Shown here: positions 1 to 10,707 of the stretch, piece after piece
How positions within the stretch are numbered: position 1 is the first letter of the stretch
Layout of the letters: each line of letters starts with the position of its first letter
NCBI GenBank assembly: GCA_047495785.1
Contig: JBLDXI010000042.1
Coordinates: 3,720,001 to 3,784,000 of the forward strand
Length of the DNA stretch: 64,000 nucleotides
Reading direction: 5' to 3'
Source of the DNA: Lepidodermella squamata
Taxonomy: Eukaryota > Gastrotricha
Notes under the pieces: generated by a model
Databases searched by the model: none
What the model saw: only the letters and a program-made list of their open reading frames with translations
What the model was told of the DNA's origin: nothing
Translations under genes and position numbers: made by a program

Positions 1-1714
1 TTTTTATTGTTTTAATGATAAATTTATGAGCGTAGGTAGAATTTGGACTTTGGACTAAAAATTTCACTAATAAACTTTTTTCTGAATTAATTTCCTTAGG
101 ATGCGAAACTGCCTTAATCAACAAATTAAATCCAAGTTTTATGTATAGCATCAAATAGCCGTAATTAGATGCCCCGCCTCGGAAATTTGAGAGGCCGCGG
201 CCGGCAAGGTGGGTGACCTAACTATCCACCTTATTATTATTATTATCTAGACACGCTCCCTCGATCGATGATGTGTGATGCTTGCTTGTCAACTTTTGTT
301 TCAAAACGCGTGACGTGTGATTTTTGTTTACGCGCGCGCGCACGTGAAATTGCTTCGTTTGTCTACGCTCTAATTCACACGAGCAGCCATTATTGCAACT
401 TGAAATAATCTCGGCTCGGTGTGCTTGTAGCCATATCGCTTATAGTACTTCTGGTATTCGTTAGTCCATCATTAACTGGGTTAGAAAAGTGGCAGATAAA
501 AGAATCATCCGGCCTCTTAATCTTGGCCTAATCGTTATCGTGTGTGCGAATAGTAAAAATTGCATACGAGTACTACTATAAAATAGTGTAAAAGATTTAC
601 TGAATAACGTTCACTCCGATCTTTTTCGTTCATTAAATAGGTTAAACTTATAAGGCTAAAACCACGTTTTTCCTAAACATCTCGACAGGCCCTTTCTGCT
701 GGTTTTTGATGTATCTCAGCTGTCGATAGAATTTCCCAACATAATTTCAAATAAATTATGGAAATAGGAAAAATAAGGCCCTAGTCATCTCCAATGAGAC
801 ATTTCAGTAGATTTCACAAAGTAGCAATTTTGAAATTTTTGAAAAATTAGCATTACTTTTAATTAGAATAAATAGTTGACTATTTTATTTTATTTTATTG
901 GGGTTGAAAATTAAAAAAGGGTCTTCCTTTTACCGGAACCTAATTTACGGTAAGCGGAACCAAATTTTTGAATTTTCTAGTGGCCTGAAATAACTTTACG
1001 GATATTTCTTGCGGGTCAAGATCTTGCGGGTAAAATCAGCGTCACATTTTCTACAAGATCGAGTGTTCAATGCAGAACTCATGTTTCGCCTCGAATGCGT
1101 AGAATTATTCAAAAAATGACCCATAGCATACTTGGGTTCCGCAAAATGCAAATTTAGCTCCGCTACAGAATATTTGGTTCCGCTCTAAGATATTTCGTAT
1201 AATTTCCAAAAATTTGAATTTAGGATCAATTCCAACTTATTTTAATTGGTTGACGACGATCCCAATTTTAGGAGGTCCGGGATAAAAATAGATTTTTCCA
1301 ATATTTAATGGCTATCACGTTTTTGGAATTTCTCAAAATTTCACCATTGATAAAACAATATTGAGAAAAATTGCGAAATAATTTCAGTTCCAACCGACAT
1401 CACCTCGGAAACCGCTTACCCGCGTTACCCGCGAAATTAGCCGGGATTTAATTGTATAAATATTTTGCGAGTTCAAAGATAATTCTGAGTCCAAAAAGTT
1501 GTATGCGCCTAAATTTCAATTTTAATTGGAAAAATCTTGTTTTAATAATTTTTCAGTAATAAGGCTTATAAGGCTTATTGTCGATGTCCAAATAGTTTCA
1601 GTTGGACTCAAGACCTAACATGCGTGATAAGCGTCCGAATTTCAGCAGAAATTTTAAGCTTTATCGTTTTATTTAAAATTTTTACTTCGCGATTTAGGAT
1701 TATTTTTGATAATC
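1..1714. other. Intergenic, no gene seen
   Basis: AT-rich sequence with no convincing coding region. It has a short (TTA)n run near 230-246, a CG-rich alternating stretch near 330-345, and scattered short repeats of the word CGGAACC between about 930 and 1190. It is the 5' flank of the first TLC gene. No TATA box could be placed with confidence. Confidence 0.6.
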
Positions 1715-3964
1715 ATGTCTAGCAGTTACGAGCCGATATGGCACGCGAAATGCGAGCACATGCGAGTGCCGCGCGATTCGGTCGGCGAAACGTCGAACAT
1801 GATCGAAGCGTTCAGCGACATTTACCGCGGCGCCAAGCTGACAATCGACTGCTACCGCAACCAGGTGGCAAATAGCGACAAATCAATCACCGGCGAGTTA
1901 TGGAAAGAAACCCTGTACCACACCAGCATCAGCCCGTTCGACCTGGCTGTTCTAACTGTCATGACAATAGCCTGGACCTTTCTACGATCTTTCATGGTTA
2001 ACTGGGTGTTCATACCCTTCGCGAAATGGGTCGGCGTTTTGCCGAAAAATATCGACAAATTCGGCGAATCTGCCTGGAAATCTGTCGCGTATGGCATCAA
2101 TTGGTCGGCGGCGTTCTACGTCACCTTCTACTGCGGCTACGATTTCTTCACGAATACGTTAGGAATGTGGGCTAGCACGGGGGAGAAGGCGATGGATCTA
2201 TCGTTTTCCTACGCGTTGGAGACCAGTTTCTACCTGCATTCAGTCTATGCAACGCTGTACATGGACGCGTGGCGCAAGGATAGCATGGTGATGCTGACGC
2301 ATCACTTTGTAACACTCTGGCTTGTTGTTTGCTCGTACGTTGTTGGCAGTTTGAAAATTGGCGTGCTCATTTTCCTGCTCGACGATATTGCCGATGTTGT
2401 ACTCGAGTTTGGCAAGTGTACGATTTACTTGCGCGATCGAACGACGGGATATTCGGTTTTCTTCGCCGTACTATGCGAGGTCATGTCCGTCATGTTTGCC
2501 GTTCAATGGTAAAATTTGATAATTTTTTATTACAAAATTGTCGCTACTAATTTTTGAAGATATTTAGAGCCTCAAATTCAAAGCCTGAATTTCACATTTC
2601 CAATTATTTCTATATTTTAGAAATTTTTCCGCAATTCCCTTTTAATTCCCTAGACTTGAGGGAAAATTGTCCAAATGTTATTATTATGCCTAAAACTGAT
2701 AGAACTCAATGTTTTGCGCTAAGAGTGATCGATTTATGAGTTGAACTTTAGCCTGCAGAGCCGATATCGATTCCAAGTATCGATTTTGCAAATCAGTGAT
2801 TTTAGCGATGGAACCTCAATTTTGGGAGTTCGAATAAGATAGCCGTGATTTGACGTGTTTTTTTCATAAATTTTTGAACGATACTTAGGCAGCCAAAATT
2901 CGAAATTTGCTCAAAAATGCCTTTTCGAAATATTCGAAATTTTCATAAAATTATTAAAAATTATTAAAATTATTGAGCTCACCGATTGATCTAGTAAATT
3001 TCGAAAGATAATAGAATTTTTGGTTAGACTGATTCAATCAGTTGACCTTGAGTGAATTTTTACCGGTCGATCGGTTCATTGCGAGGAAAATTTTGTCACC
3101 AAATTGGTTGCACGCGCCTCAATTTTTTTGCAAATTGATAACTGGGCGAGATGAACCATTTCGATAGATCTCCGATATACTCATAATAAATTGAAGTACA
3201 TATCAATGGCAGCGTTGAAGTACGTCTATAAGGACGCCATGTCTTTTACATCCGACCTCCGAGTCGCCGTGCTTATTTTACAACCTTAATTACTAGCACG
3301 CGAACTGATTTAATGCGACCGCAACATGTCTCACATGACTGCGCTTCGATTGTAACACCTGTAATCAAATTTCAAGCCGCCATAGTGTGGACATAATCAA
3401 GTTAGCGTCACGCACAAATCATAATGAACTCAATAAAAAAATTGAATCGAAAAACGCAGACAATAAAAATTAAGAAAAAAATGAATGCAAAAAATCAGAT
3501 TTCCACTGGTCTAAAATTGAAATTGAGCCGCCAAAATATTTCTCACAAATGTTCAATAAATCAAGAAAATTTAAAAAATTTAAAAAAATATTCAAAAGAC
3601 GAATTTCGAGTTTGCCTTAGACCTGCTTTGACCTTGAGAATGAAACTTGATTTTTAATGCTTTAATTTTTTTCAGGGCTGTTCTGAGATTGTTCTACCAC
3701 ATCACCAAAGTGTGGCGCTCAGCGACCCTGGGCGTCTGGGTGTCCCAGCCGGTGCTGCCTTTCCCGATCCACATATTCTTCATCGCTTTCCTAGGCAGTT
3801 TATACGTCTTCTACTCGTACTGGTTCGCTTTCATCCTGAAATTTGTCTACCGCGTGCTCACCAGTAAAAGCTCAGCTGAAGATCCGCGTGAGGACGAGCT
3901 CAACAAGGAGAAAAAACAACACCACCACCACGCCGATAAGAAGGCCGTTAAAAAAGCAGACTAG
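1715..3964 (+). CDS. Ceramide synthase-like TLC-domain protein, copy 1
   Basis: Two exons, 1715-2508 and 3676-3964, predict 360 residues. The phase-2 intron splits a Trp codon and ends in a T-rich TTTTTTTCAG. Ceramide synthases are multipass ER enzymes that N-acylate sphingoid bases. The protein has the family word KFGESAWK near residue 110, several membrane segments, and a Lag1-type motif: WRKDSMVMLTHHFVTL, then SY, then LLDDIADVVLEFGK. The His pair is present, but the usual HD of the HDxxD part reads DD. The C-terminus is basic and His-rich after an EDPRED word shared with copy 3. ATG 1715 is chosen because copy 2 starts at the matching place (MSDD). At 1167 bp the intron is long for this window. 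It could instead be another TLC family member. AATAAA lies at 4239. Confidence 0.8.
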
Positions 3965-4238
3965 AACAACAACTGCTCGGCGACAATTACCATTATCTTT
4001 CTATAGGATCTATCATGTACTATCATCTGTGTTCCTCAGAGTTTCTTCTGTTTCGGTAGTGGAATTTTTTGTTGCATTTTTTCTTCTTCGTTTTGTTGTG
4101 TCTACGGCGATGATTTACGAGCTGCTAAAACAACACTGACAATGAATGCGTATATGTGGCGAATTTCATTTTAAAGTTATCACTGAGATAATATAATGAT
4201 AATAATAATATATTTGCAAATGATTATTATTTTATTCG

Positions 4239-4244
4239 AATAAA
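4239..4244 (+). terminator. Polyadenylation signal AATAAA of TLC copy 1
   Basis: AATAAA lies about 275 bases after the stop codon, followed by an A-run. It is the first canonical signal downstream. Confidence 0.5.
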
Positions 4245-4421
4245 AAAACGGAAAACATTATTTTCTAAAATTTGCTCTCATTTTTTCGAGTCTTATGTCC
4301 GCATATTTTTTTTGCGGAAAAATTGATTGAGAATGACAGGTTAATTGGGTCGCGCTTCATTGCAGTAATCTAGAATATTGGCGAGCGAATCTAGACTTTT
4401 CTACTCGGACTGACTCTGGCG

Positions 4422-4428
4422 TATAAAA
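4422..4428 (+). promoter_or_regulatory. TATA box of the small secreted-protein gene
   Basis: TATAAAA lies 40 bases upstream of the ATG at 4468. That leaves room for a very short 5' leader. Confidence 0.6.
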
Positions 4429-4467
4429 GGCAATGTCTCTGGTAAAAATTTCGCACAATTTGAAAAA

Positions 4468-4887
4468 ATGATTTTTTACAACAAGGTTACCGCATTCATT
4501 TTGGCGATTTTTCTGCTCGTGATGGAACCCGTTGAAGCTGAAGACGAGGAGAAGTCCTTATTTTGGGCCAAAGCGAACGAGGAACTAGCCAAAAACCCAT
4601 CGGCAAGTAAGTTTGATTTTTCACAAATTGAAAATTTGAAATAAATTGAAATTCCTAAAACAGGAATTGCGCTTATGCAAGCGATAAAAGATGCTAGTTC
4701 TAAGGGCTACCACAGGCTGTTGGGGATGGTGCGTCGGCACAAGCTGCGAATGGCCAGACTACAAAAATGCCTTTCAATTCTCAACTCGATTGAAATTTGC
4801 AAAAATCGCACAGCCTTTTTTCTTTGGGCGCAAATGCTTGCGCGCGACATAATGTCCGGGCAGTATGACAATGCCTTGCACCATTAA
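4468..4887 (+). CDS. Small secreted protein, function unknown
   Basis: Two exons, 4468-4606 and 4664-4887, joined in phase 1 across a 57-bp intron (GTAAGT..CAG), give 120 residues. The first 24 residues are a clear signal peptide, with a hydrophobic core and probable cleavage after VEA. The mature part of about 95 residues begins acidic (EDEEK) and becomes basic in the middle (MVRRHKLRMARLQKC). It holds only two cysteines, spaced to form one disulfide. TATAAAA lies 40 bases before the ATG and AATAAA follows at 4929. The compact promoter and short leader suggest strong, perhaps tissue-specific expression. I recognise no family. It sits between TLC copies 1 and 2 in the same orientation. Confidence 0.7.
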
Positions 4888-4977
4888 AGATCTCTCACTC
4901 ACTGTCAATGATTATTTGCGGTTTTTCTTAATAAAGTTATTTTTTAATCGCGAAATTGGAAGAGATGTGCGAAATAT

Positions 4978-5290
4978 CGCGTGTCCCAAAATAAGTTGCG
5001 CGACCATTTTTTAATTTTACATATTTTTGAAATAATTCTCAGAATTAAACCCACTGGGGGAGCCTTCCAGACTTGATCCGCAATGTTGTCAAAAAACTTG
5101 AAAAAATTTCGGAAAAAACCCGGAATCCCCGATGGTAACAGGTTCGGTAATTTTCGGTATTTTACCCGTTTAGACCAAATTTCCACGATTTTTTTATGCC
5201 ATTGACAAGCTTTTTGAGATTTTCAAAGCTTTTCAGGCCCAGAGATATGAATTTACATCTCATTTGAGATATGCTGATCTCTTTTCCGTT
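4978..5290. repeat. Dispersed repeat R1, upstream of TLC copy 2
   Basis: This block shares a core (about 5109-5172) with 6914-6966, built around CCCCGATGGTAAC, then GGTTCGGTAAT and CGGTATTTTACCCG. Weaker similarity extends to both sides, including a CGTGTCCCA word at the 5' edge. Both copies run the same way and bracket the intronless TLC gene. The two copies are clearly diverged. Confidence 0.6.
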
Positions 5291-5700
5291 AATCTCCTTT
5301 GTGTCTGGGTTCCTTGAGGGACACGATATTATAGCCCTTCAAAAATTCTAATATTTTCTGTCAGTGTCTAGTAGATTGACGTCAATAACCAATTTTTGCC
5401 TCTACTCCGATCCGAGGATCCGAAAATCCATACTGCATTCTGCATTATATAAGGCTTTTTCACCGTTTTCGCTCATCGGCGCGAACAATAATTGGGCGTG
5501 TTTTCTTAAGCTATATTATAGTAAACAAAATTGACCTTGGCCATTATTACCGCGGCGAAGAAGTTTGCATAGCTGAAACAGCAAATTATTCCCATACCCG
5601 GCTATAGGCAGTAATAATGATAATAATAATGCATTTCATAACATAAAAATATCCTGGTTCCATTTTGACAAATCATTTTCATTTTTATTCAATAATTCTA

Positions 5701-6774
5701 ATGTCTGATGATCTTATTCCTATTTGGCATGGAAAATGCGAGCATTTAAGGATACCAAGAAATTCAGTCGACGAAACTTGGAACATTTTCGAAGCTTTTG
5801 GCGATATTTACCACGCGAATTCGTTAACTATACAGTGCTATAACAGCCAAATAGCAAATACCAGCAAATCGATCATCGGCGAACTATGGAAAGACGCCGC
5901 GATGCATCTACGAATCTCCAAGGAAGAATTGCTCATCATTTTCATCATGACAATAGCTTGGACGCTATTTCGGTCAATCCTAGTCATTAGGTTGTTCATC
6001 CCAGTAGCTAATTCGGCTGGGATCTTGCCGAAAAATGTCGAAAAATTCGCCGAATCAGCTTGGAAATGCGTTGCTTACAGCATCAACTGGTCTGTCGCGT
6101 ATCACGTGACATTTCATCGCGGTTACGATTTTTACTACAACACGGTTGATTTGTATGGGGATGAGCAAAAGAAACCATTCGATTTATCGATTTCCTATCT
6201 ATTGGAAGGGAGCTTCTATTTTCATTCACTCTACGCTGTCCTAGTTCTGGACACGTGGCGGAAGGATAGCAGGGTCATGCTAGCTCATCATATTGTCACC
6301 CTATTCATGATCTCCCTGTCCTATATGGGTGGCTACCTCAAAACAGGAGTACTTGTCTTTCTTTTGGACGACATTGCCGATGTTATTTTAGAGGCTGGGA
6401 AATGCTTCATCTACATGCGGGAGAGGAAGAGTGGTTATTCGTATTTGTTCGCGGCTTTGAGCCAGATTTTTACTGTTATCTTCGCTCTGCAATGGATTGT
6501 CCTGAGGCTGTATCTTCATGTGACCAAGGTATGGCGGTCAATCACGCTGGGAGTTTGGGTGTCTAACCCACTTCTGCCGTTTCCTATCCACATAACTGCG
6601 AGCATCTTCATGGGAAGTCTTTACTTGTTCTACATCTACTGGTTTTCTTTCATTGTTCGATTTGTCATAAGGATTGTTACGAACAAGAAGCCAATGGAGG
6701 ACATAAGGGAGGAAGAAACTTCGAATGTACAGACAAAGAGAGGCAAGAAGGTAACACCAAGAAAACACGACTGA
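5701..6774 (+). CDS. Ceramide synthase-like TLC-domain protein, copy 2 (intronless)
   Basis: A single open exon of 357 residues starting MSDDLIPIWHGKCEH and collinear with copy 1 over its whole length. It keeps KFAESAWK, the membrane segments and the Lag1-type motif (WRKDSRVMLAHHIVTL, then LLDDIADVILEAGK), again with DD where HD is usual. At the Trp codon where copies 1 and 3 both have a phase-2 intron, copy 2 reads straight through (QWIVLRLYLHVTKVW). It therefore lost the intron or arose from a processed transcript; no poly-A tail or flanking duplication is obvious. The frame is intact, so it is probably functional. AATAAA lies at 6797. The in-frame sequence before 5701 has no other ATG near the start. 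Confidence 0.82.
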   Translation: MSDDLIPIWHGKCEHLRIPRNSVDETWNIFEAFGDIYHANSLTIQCYNSQIANTSKSIIGELWKDAAMHLRISKEELLIIFIMTIAWTLFRSILVIRLFIPVANSAGILPKNVEKFAESAWKCVAYSINWSVAYHVTFHRGYDFYYNTVDLYGDEQKKPFDLSISYLLEGSFYFHSLYAVLVLDTWRKDSRVMLAHHIVTLFMISLSYMGGYLKTGVLVFLLDDIADVILEAGKCFIYMRERKSGYSYLFAALSQIFTVIFALQWIVLRLYLHVTKVWRSITLGVWVSNPLLPFPIHITASIFMGSLYLFYIYWFSFIVRFVIRIVTNKKPMEDIREEETSNVQTKRGKKVTPRKHD

Positions 6775-6796
6775 GTTTTAAAAGAAAGATGAAATG

Positions 6797-6802
6797 AATA
6801 AA
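6797..6802 (+). terminator. Polyadenylation signal AATAAA of TLC copy 2
   Basis: AATAAA occurs 23 bases after the TGA stop. Confidence 0.6.
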
Positions 6803-8381
6803 AGTTACAGATCCATCGTTGCATTTTTCGTACTATCTACTTCGTGTCCCAGAATTTTTTAAATTGGCAACTAATTTTATTAAATTAAGAATATTTTATT
6901 AAATTAAGAAAATCCGGAAAACCCCGATGGTAACTGGTTCGGTAATTTCGGTATTTTACCCGGTTGTACCTACAAAATTTTTCCGGAATTTTTTAATCCC
7001 ACTAACAAGTGACTTATTTGAATGGCATTCTCGTGATTTTTCGATTTTTTCTACAATTTTCTGGCCATGAGATGCGGCTTCGTCTCTCAGTTCAGTGTTT
7101 TTGAACCCTTTTCCGAGTATTTTGTTTGCTTGCGTTACTTATGGGGCGCGCTGTATATCTTCTGATTGGTTTGGTTGTAGCAGCGCTTAGAGCTAAATAA
7201 GTAATTGTTACACTGTTCTGGAACAGCTTAGAAACTATCGCGGCATGACAATTTGCTGCAGCTCGAACTAGAGCCGAATTGCCACTTTTGCCTGACAGTT
7301 CGCGATTTCGCTTTGACCAGCCCAAGCTGCCGAAATTGAGATTACCTTCAGTCAATTTTAGCGGTTCATTTTTAATCGCCACTCTGCACTGCTAAAGGCT
7401 GCAATTGACCTCCCTACAAGTGGTGAAAAGCTCTCCCCGCCGATAATACGGCGGAAGAGGACAACCTGTCCAAACCAACCTTGATCAAGATCACGACTAC
7501 GCGAAACATTCGAGTACTAGCTCTCTCCTCTCTAATCAAGAGTGAATTTCGAGTGCTTGCTGTTTATAACATTTTTTGTAGCGGTAAAATGCTAAAAATT
7601 TTGATGATACATATCACACTCAGCCGTGTATCTCTCGATCGTAGATCGTATAGATCGTTATCATTAACCCATTATACAGCCCAACGTGGCAGCTTTTCGG
7701 CCATCTTATATTATTTAAAAAATCCTGTAGGGTGACTAAAATCCCCGTGTGCCTAAACAGGCAAACCTCCTCGCTTGGAAATCGACTCTGTGAAACCGGA
7801 TGAAAAACCAGTATCTCGGCGGCTCACTGTAGCCCAGTTCGATGCAATTCAATAATTTCATATCGCAACATCTGGGCGCACGTTCTCGATAGCTACCAAA
7901 TACCAAATACGATAGCTATGAATTTCAGCATTACACATGCTTTGTATTGAATTGAGTTTCAGACTACTGCCAATTATTTCATTGGCTATTGAATACATAT
8001 ATACTCTCAGCTGCTGTTACTGCACGCTGTAATTTTGATACCGGAATTTACGCGCTGTTAGACTTGGATTTGGGATTTGGGTCATTAATAAAACAAGGCG
8101 TGCAAGAAACATATTCATCATGCAAACACCTGTAATATAAATTTGCAAGAATTACCCATTCGTAGCTAGGGTTTGTCCGAAACTAAGGCACGAGTACTCT
8201 GCTGTAAAAATCTGATACGCCATGTTGCAAACTACTCGCGTGCTTGCCCCATGGCCATGCTACAACCAACAACAAAGCATGTTTCATTTCCAAACTTGTT
8301 AGCAGCGTTTTCTTTAATTTTACATAATATCTTACCATATTTTCAATCCAGTATTCTTTTGACTATTAGTATTTTGAAATC
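6803..8381. other. Intergenic and 5' flank of pyruvate kinase, with dispersed repeat R2
   Basis: Repeat R2 (about 6843-7090) matches R1. The rest shows no coding pattern; an open frame on the minus strand at 7092-7382 has no recognisable domain and no splice context. A TTTTCAATCCAG acceptor-like site sits about 30 bases before the pyruvate kinase ATG. It may end a 5' UTR intron or be a trans-splice acceptor. Confidence 0.5.
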
Positions 8382-10018
8382 ATGACTGAGCTAGCGCATA
8401 AAGCGGCGTTGAACATTGACACGCCAGCGCCAGATCACCGCAAGACCTGCATCATCTGCACCATTGGCCCGGCGTGCAAGAGCGAAGCTGCCCTGCTATC
8501 GATGATTAAATCTGGCATGAACATCACACGACTCAATTTCTCACACGGAACTCATGAATACCACGCTGAGACAATCAAGATCATCAAACAAGTCAATGCC
8601 AACATCTCACCACCATGGCGCCAGGTCGCGATCGCTCTGGACACAAAAGGCCCTGAAATCCGAACAGGAATTTTCAACAACGACTTCCGCGTTGAAGTTA
8701 CCCTGGCTAAAGGGGCGACTGTTAATGTCACGACAAACATGGCGTTTAAAGACCAGCAAAACGAATCAACTATCTGGGTCGATTACAGCAACATTGTGAA
8801 AATCATGTCACCGGGTCGAAAGATCTTCATCGACGACGGCTTGATCGGTCTTGTCGTTCGAGAGATTTCAGGCAGTGACACGCTAAAATGCGAGGTCGAA
8901 AATGGCGGAGTTCTCGGGAGCAAGAAAGGCGTTAATCTCCCCGGGGTCGATGTTGATCTTCCAGCTGTTTCGGAACAAGACAAACTCGACCTCAAGTTCG
9001 GAGTTGAGCAGGGCGTTGACATGATCTTCGCTTCATTCATCCGAAACGCTGCGGCTATTAACGAAATCCGATCTGTCCTGGGCGAGAAGGGCCGTGATAT
9101 CAAAATCATTGCGAAGGTCGAGAATTACGAGGGGGTTAAACGCTTCGATGAAATTCTGGCCGCTGCTGATGGGATAATGGTAGCCCGCGGTGATCTTGGC
9201 ATCGAAATTGCCTGCGAGAAGGTTTTCCTGGCTCAGAAGATGATGATAGCGAAATGCAATCTTGCTGGGAAACCGGTCATCTGCGCTACTCAAATGCTTG
9301 AATCAATGACTTACAAGCCTCGCCCGACTCGTGCTGAAGCCAGTGACGTAGCCAATGCTGTCCTCGACGGAGCTGATTGCGTCATGTTATCCGGCGAAAC
9401 TGCCAAGGGAAAATATCCGATTGAATGCGTTGCTATGATGTCATCAATTTGCCGCGAAGCTGAGTCGTCACTTTCCTATAAGAAAATGTTCGAAGACCTG
9501 CGAACCAACTCAGTTACGCCGCCGTCCTTGATTAGCGAGATGGCTGTAGCAGTTTCGATTGTCCAAGCTGCGTTTGCTGTTGATGCCAAGGCTATTATTG
9601 TCTTGACTACGACCGGCGCTTCTGCTGCTAGGATTGCTCAGTTTCGGCCGAAGTGTATCATAGTAGCTGTGACCCGCAGTCAGCAAATCGCAAGACTCCT
9701 CAATTTACACCGCGGCGTCAAGTCAAAGTACTACCCCGCTGAGGTCGCTGAGCATTGGGCCGAGGATGTCGAAAACCGGGTTTGTTGCGATACAATTTAT
9801 TTCGATGAATAGCTCATCGGAAATTGCTTTCTTTCAGGTCAATTTCGCGATCGATTACGGCAAAATGGTGAACAACGTAAAATCAGGTAAAATGTCCGCT
9901 CTTAAGGACGCTTTTATGAAAAATGATTCAATTTACAGGTGACTTCGTTGTTATTACGACAAAATGGCGCGAAGGACCTGGGCACAACAATACTATCCGA
10001 ATCCACAAGGTTGACTGA
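8382..10018 (+). CDS. Pyruvate kinase
   Basis: Three exons, 8382-9779, 9838-9886 and 9939-10018, give 508 residues; introns are 58 and 52 bp. Pyruvate kinase makes ATP and pyruvate from phosphoenolpyruvate and ADP in the cytosol. Family signatures appear in order: LNFSHG for the nucleotide/metal region, [10 protein letters not shown], the metal-binding active-site run [19 protein letters not shown], and [20 protein letters not shown] followed by MLSGETAKG. The C-terminal domain ends with the typical [14 protein letters not shown] and NTIRIHKVD, reached only when both small introns are removed. The length is normal for animal enzymes of about 500-530 residues. No lesions are seen and the family is not in doubt. 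Confidence 0.95.
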
Positions 10019-10354
10019 GAAATTAATCTTAATACTTCGCCACGGATTTCGAAGACCTGATGTTATGTTCTGTTATATGATGGTAACACTGTTTTATGTT
10101 CTTTTCTATTGCAAATTTTGGATGCTTAATAAATTTTGAGTTGAATTTGACCATTAACAAGTGAAACGTTGGGGTTTGCAAAATGTCTGACATTGTGAGA
10201 TTTTGATGCCGCTTTCAAGATCAATTAACGAGGAGTCGAACGATATCAAAACGAGGTTGTTAGTCATCAGGGTTGCAGAGGAAATGGCCTTCAAAGTTTA
10301 CGGGTGAAAAATGCGCGCTTAAAAGATTGAGTTTTTTATTGCATCAATTAATAA

Positions 10355-10550
10355 GGACGAAGCTATTCGGACACAGCGAAATGTGTGTCACGCAATGGCT
10401 ATTCGAACACATTGTGTGCGCGCTTTTGGCTACTTGAACACACTGTGTATGCGTGATTGGCTACTTGAACACAGCGGTGTTTGCGCGGAAACGGCTATTT
10501 GAACACAGCGGTGTTTGCGTGGAAACGGCTATTTGAACACACACCGCGCC
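10355..10550 (+). repeat. Left terminal inverted repeat of the MULE, made of subrepeats
   Basis: About six head-to-tail units of 30-35 bp, each beginning with a form of GGCTAYTYGAACACA followed by a short GTGTNNGCG tail. The outermost unit carries the CGGACACAG variant that the right end also has outermost. Unit-to-unit differences are small. Confidence 0.8.
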
Positions 10551-10707
10551 GCGCTGTAATTCCGCTAATAAGGCAATGATTATAGGTGATTATTGACCGG
10601 TAATTAAGGCGGATGTGATGAGTAACAACGCAGAATAAAAAGGGGGCGCCTGGGTTAGTTCGGTTTTTACTTTTCAAACTGAATCAGCTACTGACAATTC
10701 TACTGAA

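Noticed and set aside
3424-3657. Lys/Asn-rich open frame
   Set aside because: It lies within the long intron of TLC copy 1 and has AT-rich, noncoding-like composition.
7092-7382. 96-residue open frame on the minus strand
   Set aside because: No domain, no splice or promoter context, and it lies in repeat-rich intergenic DNA.
10355-10550. CRISPR-like array of 30-35-bp repeats
   Set aside because: There are no unique spacers, the units are contiguous and degenerate, the same units recur inverted at 13.9-14.07 kb, and the genome is animal.
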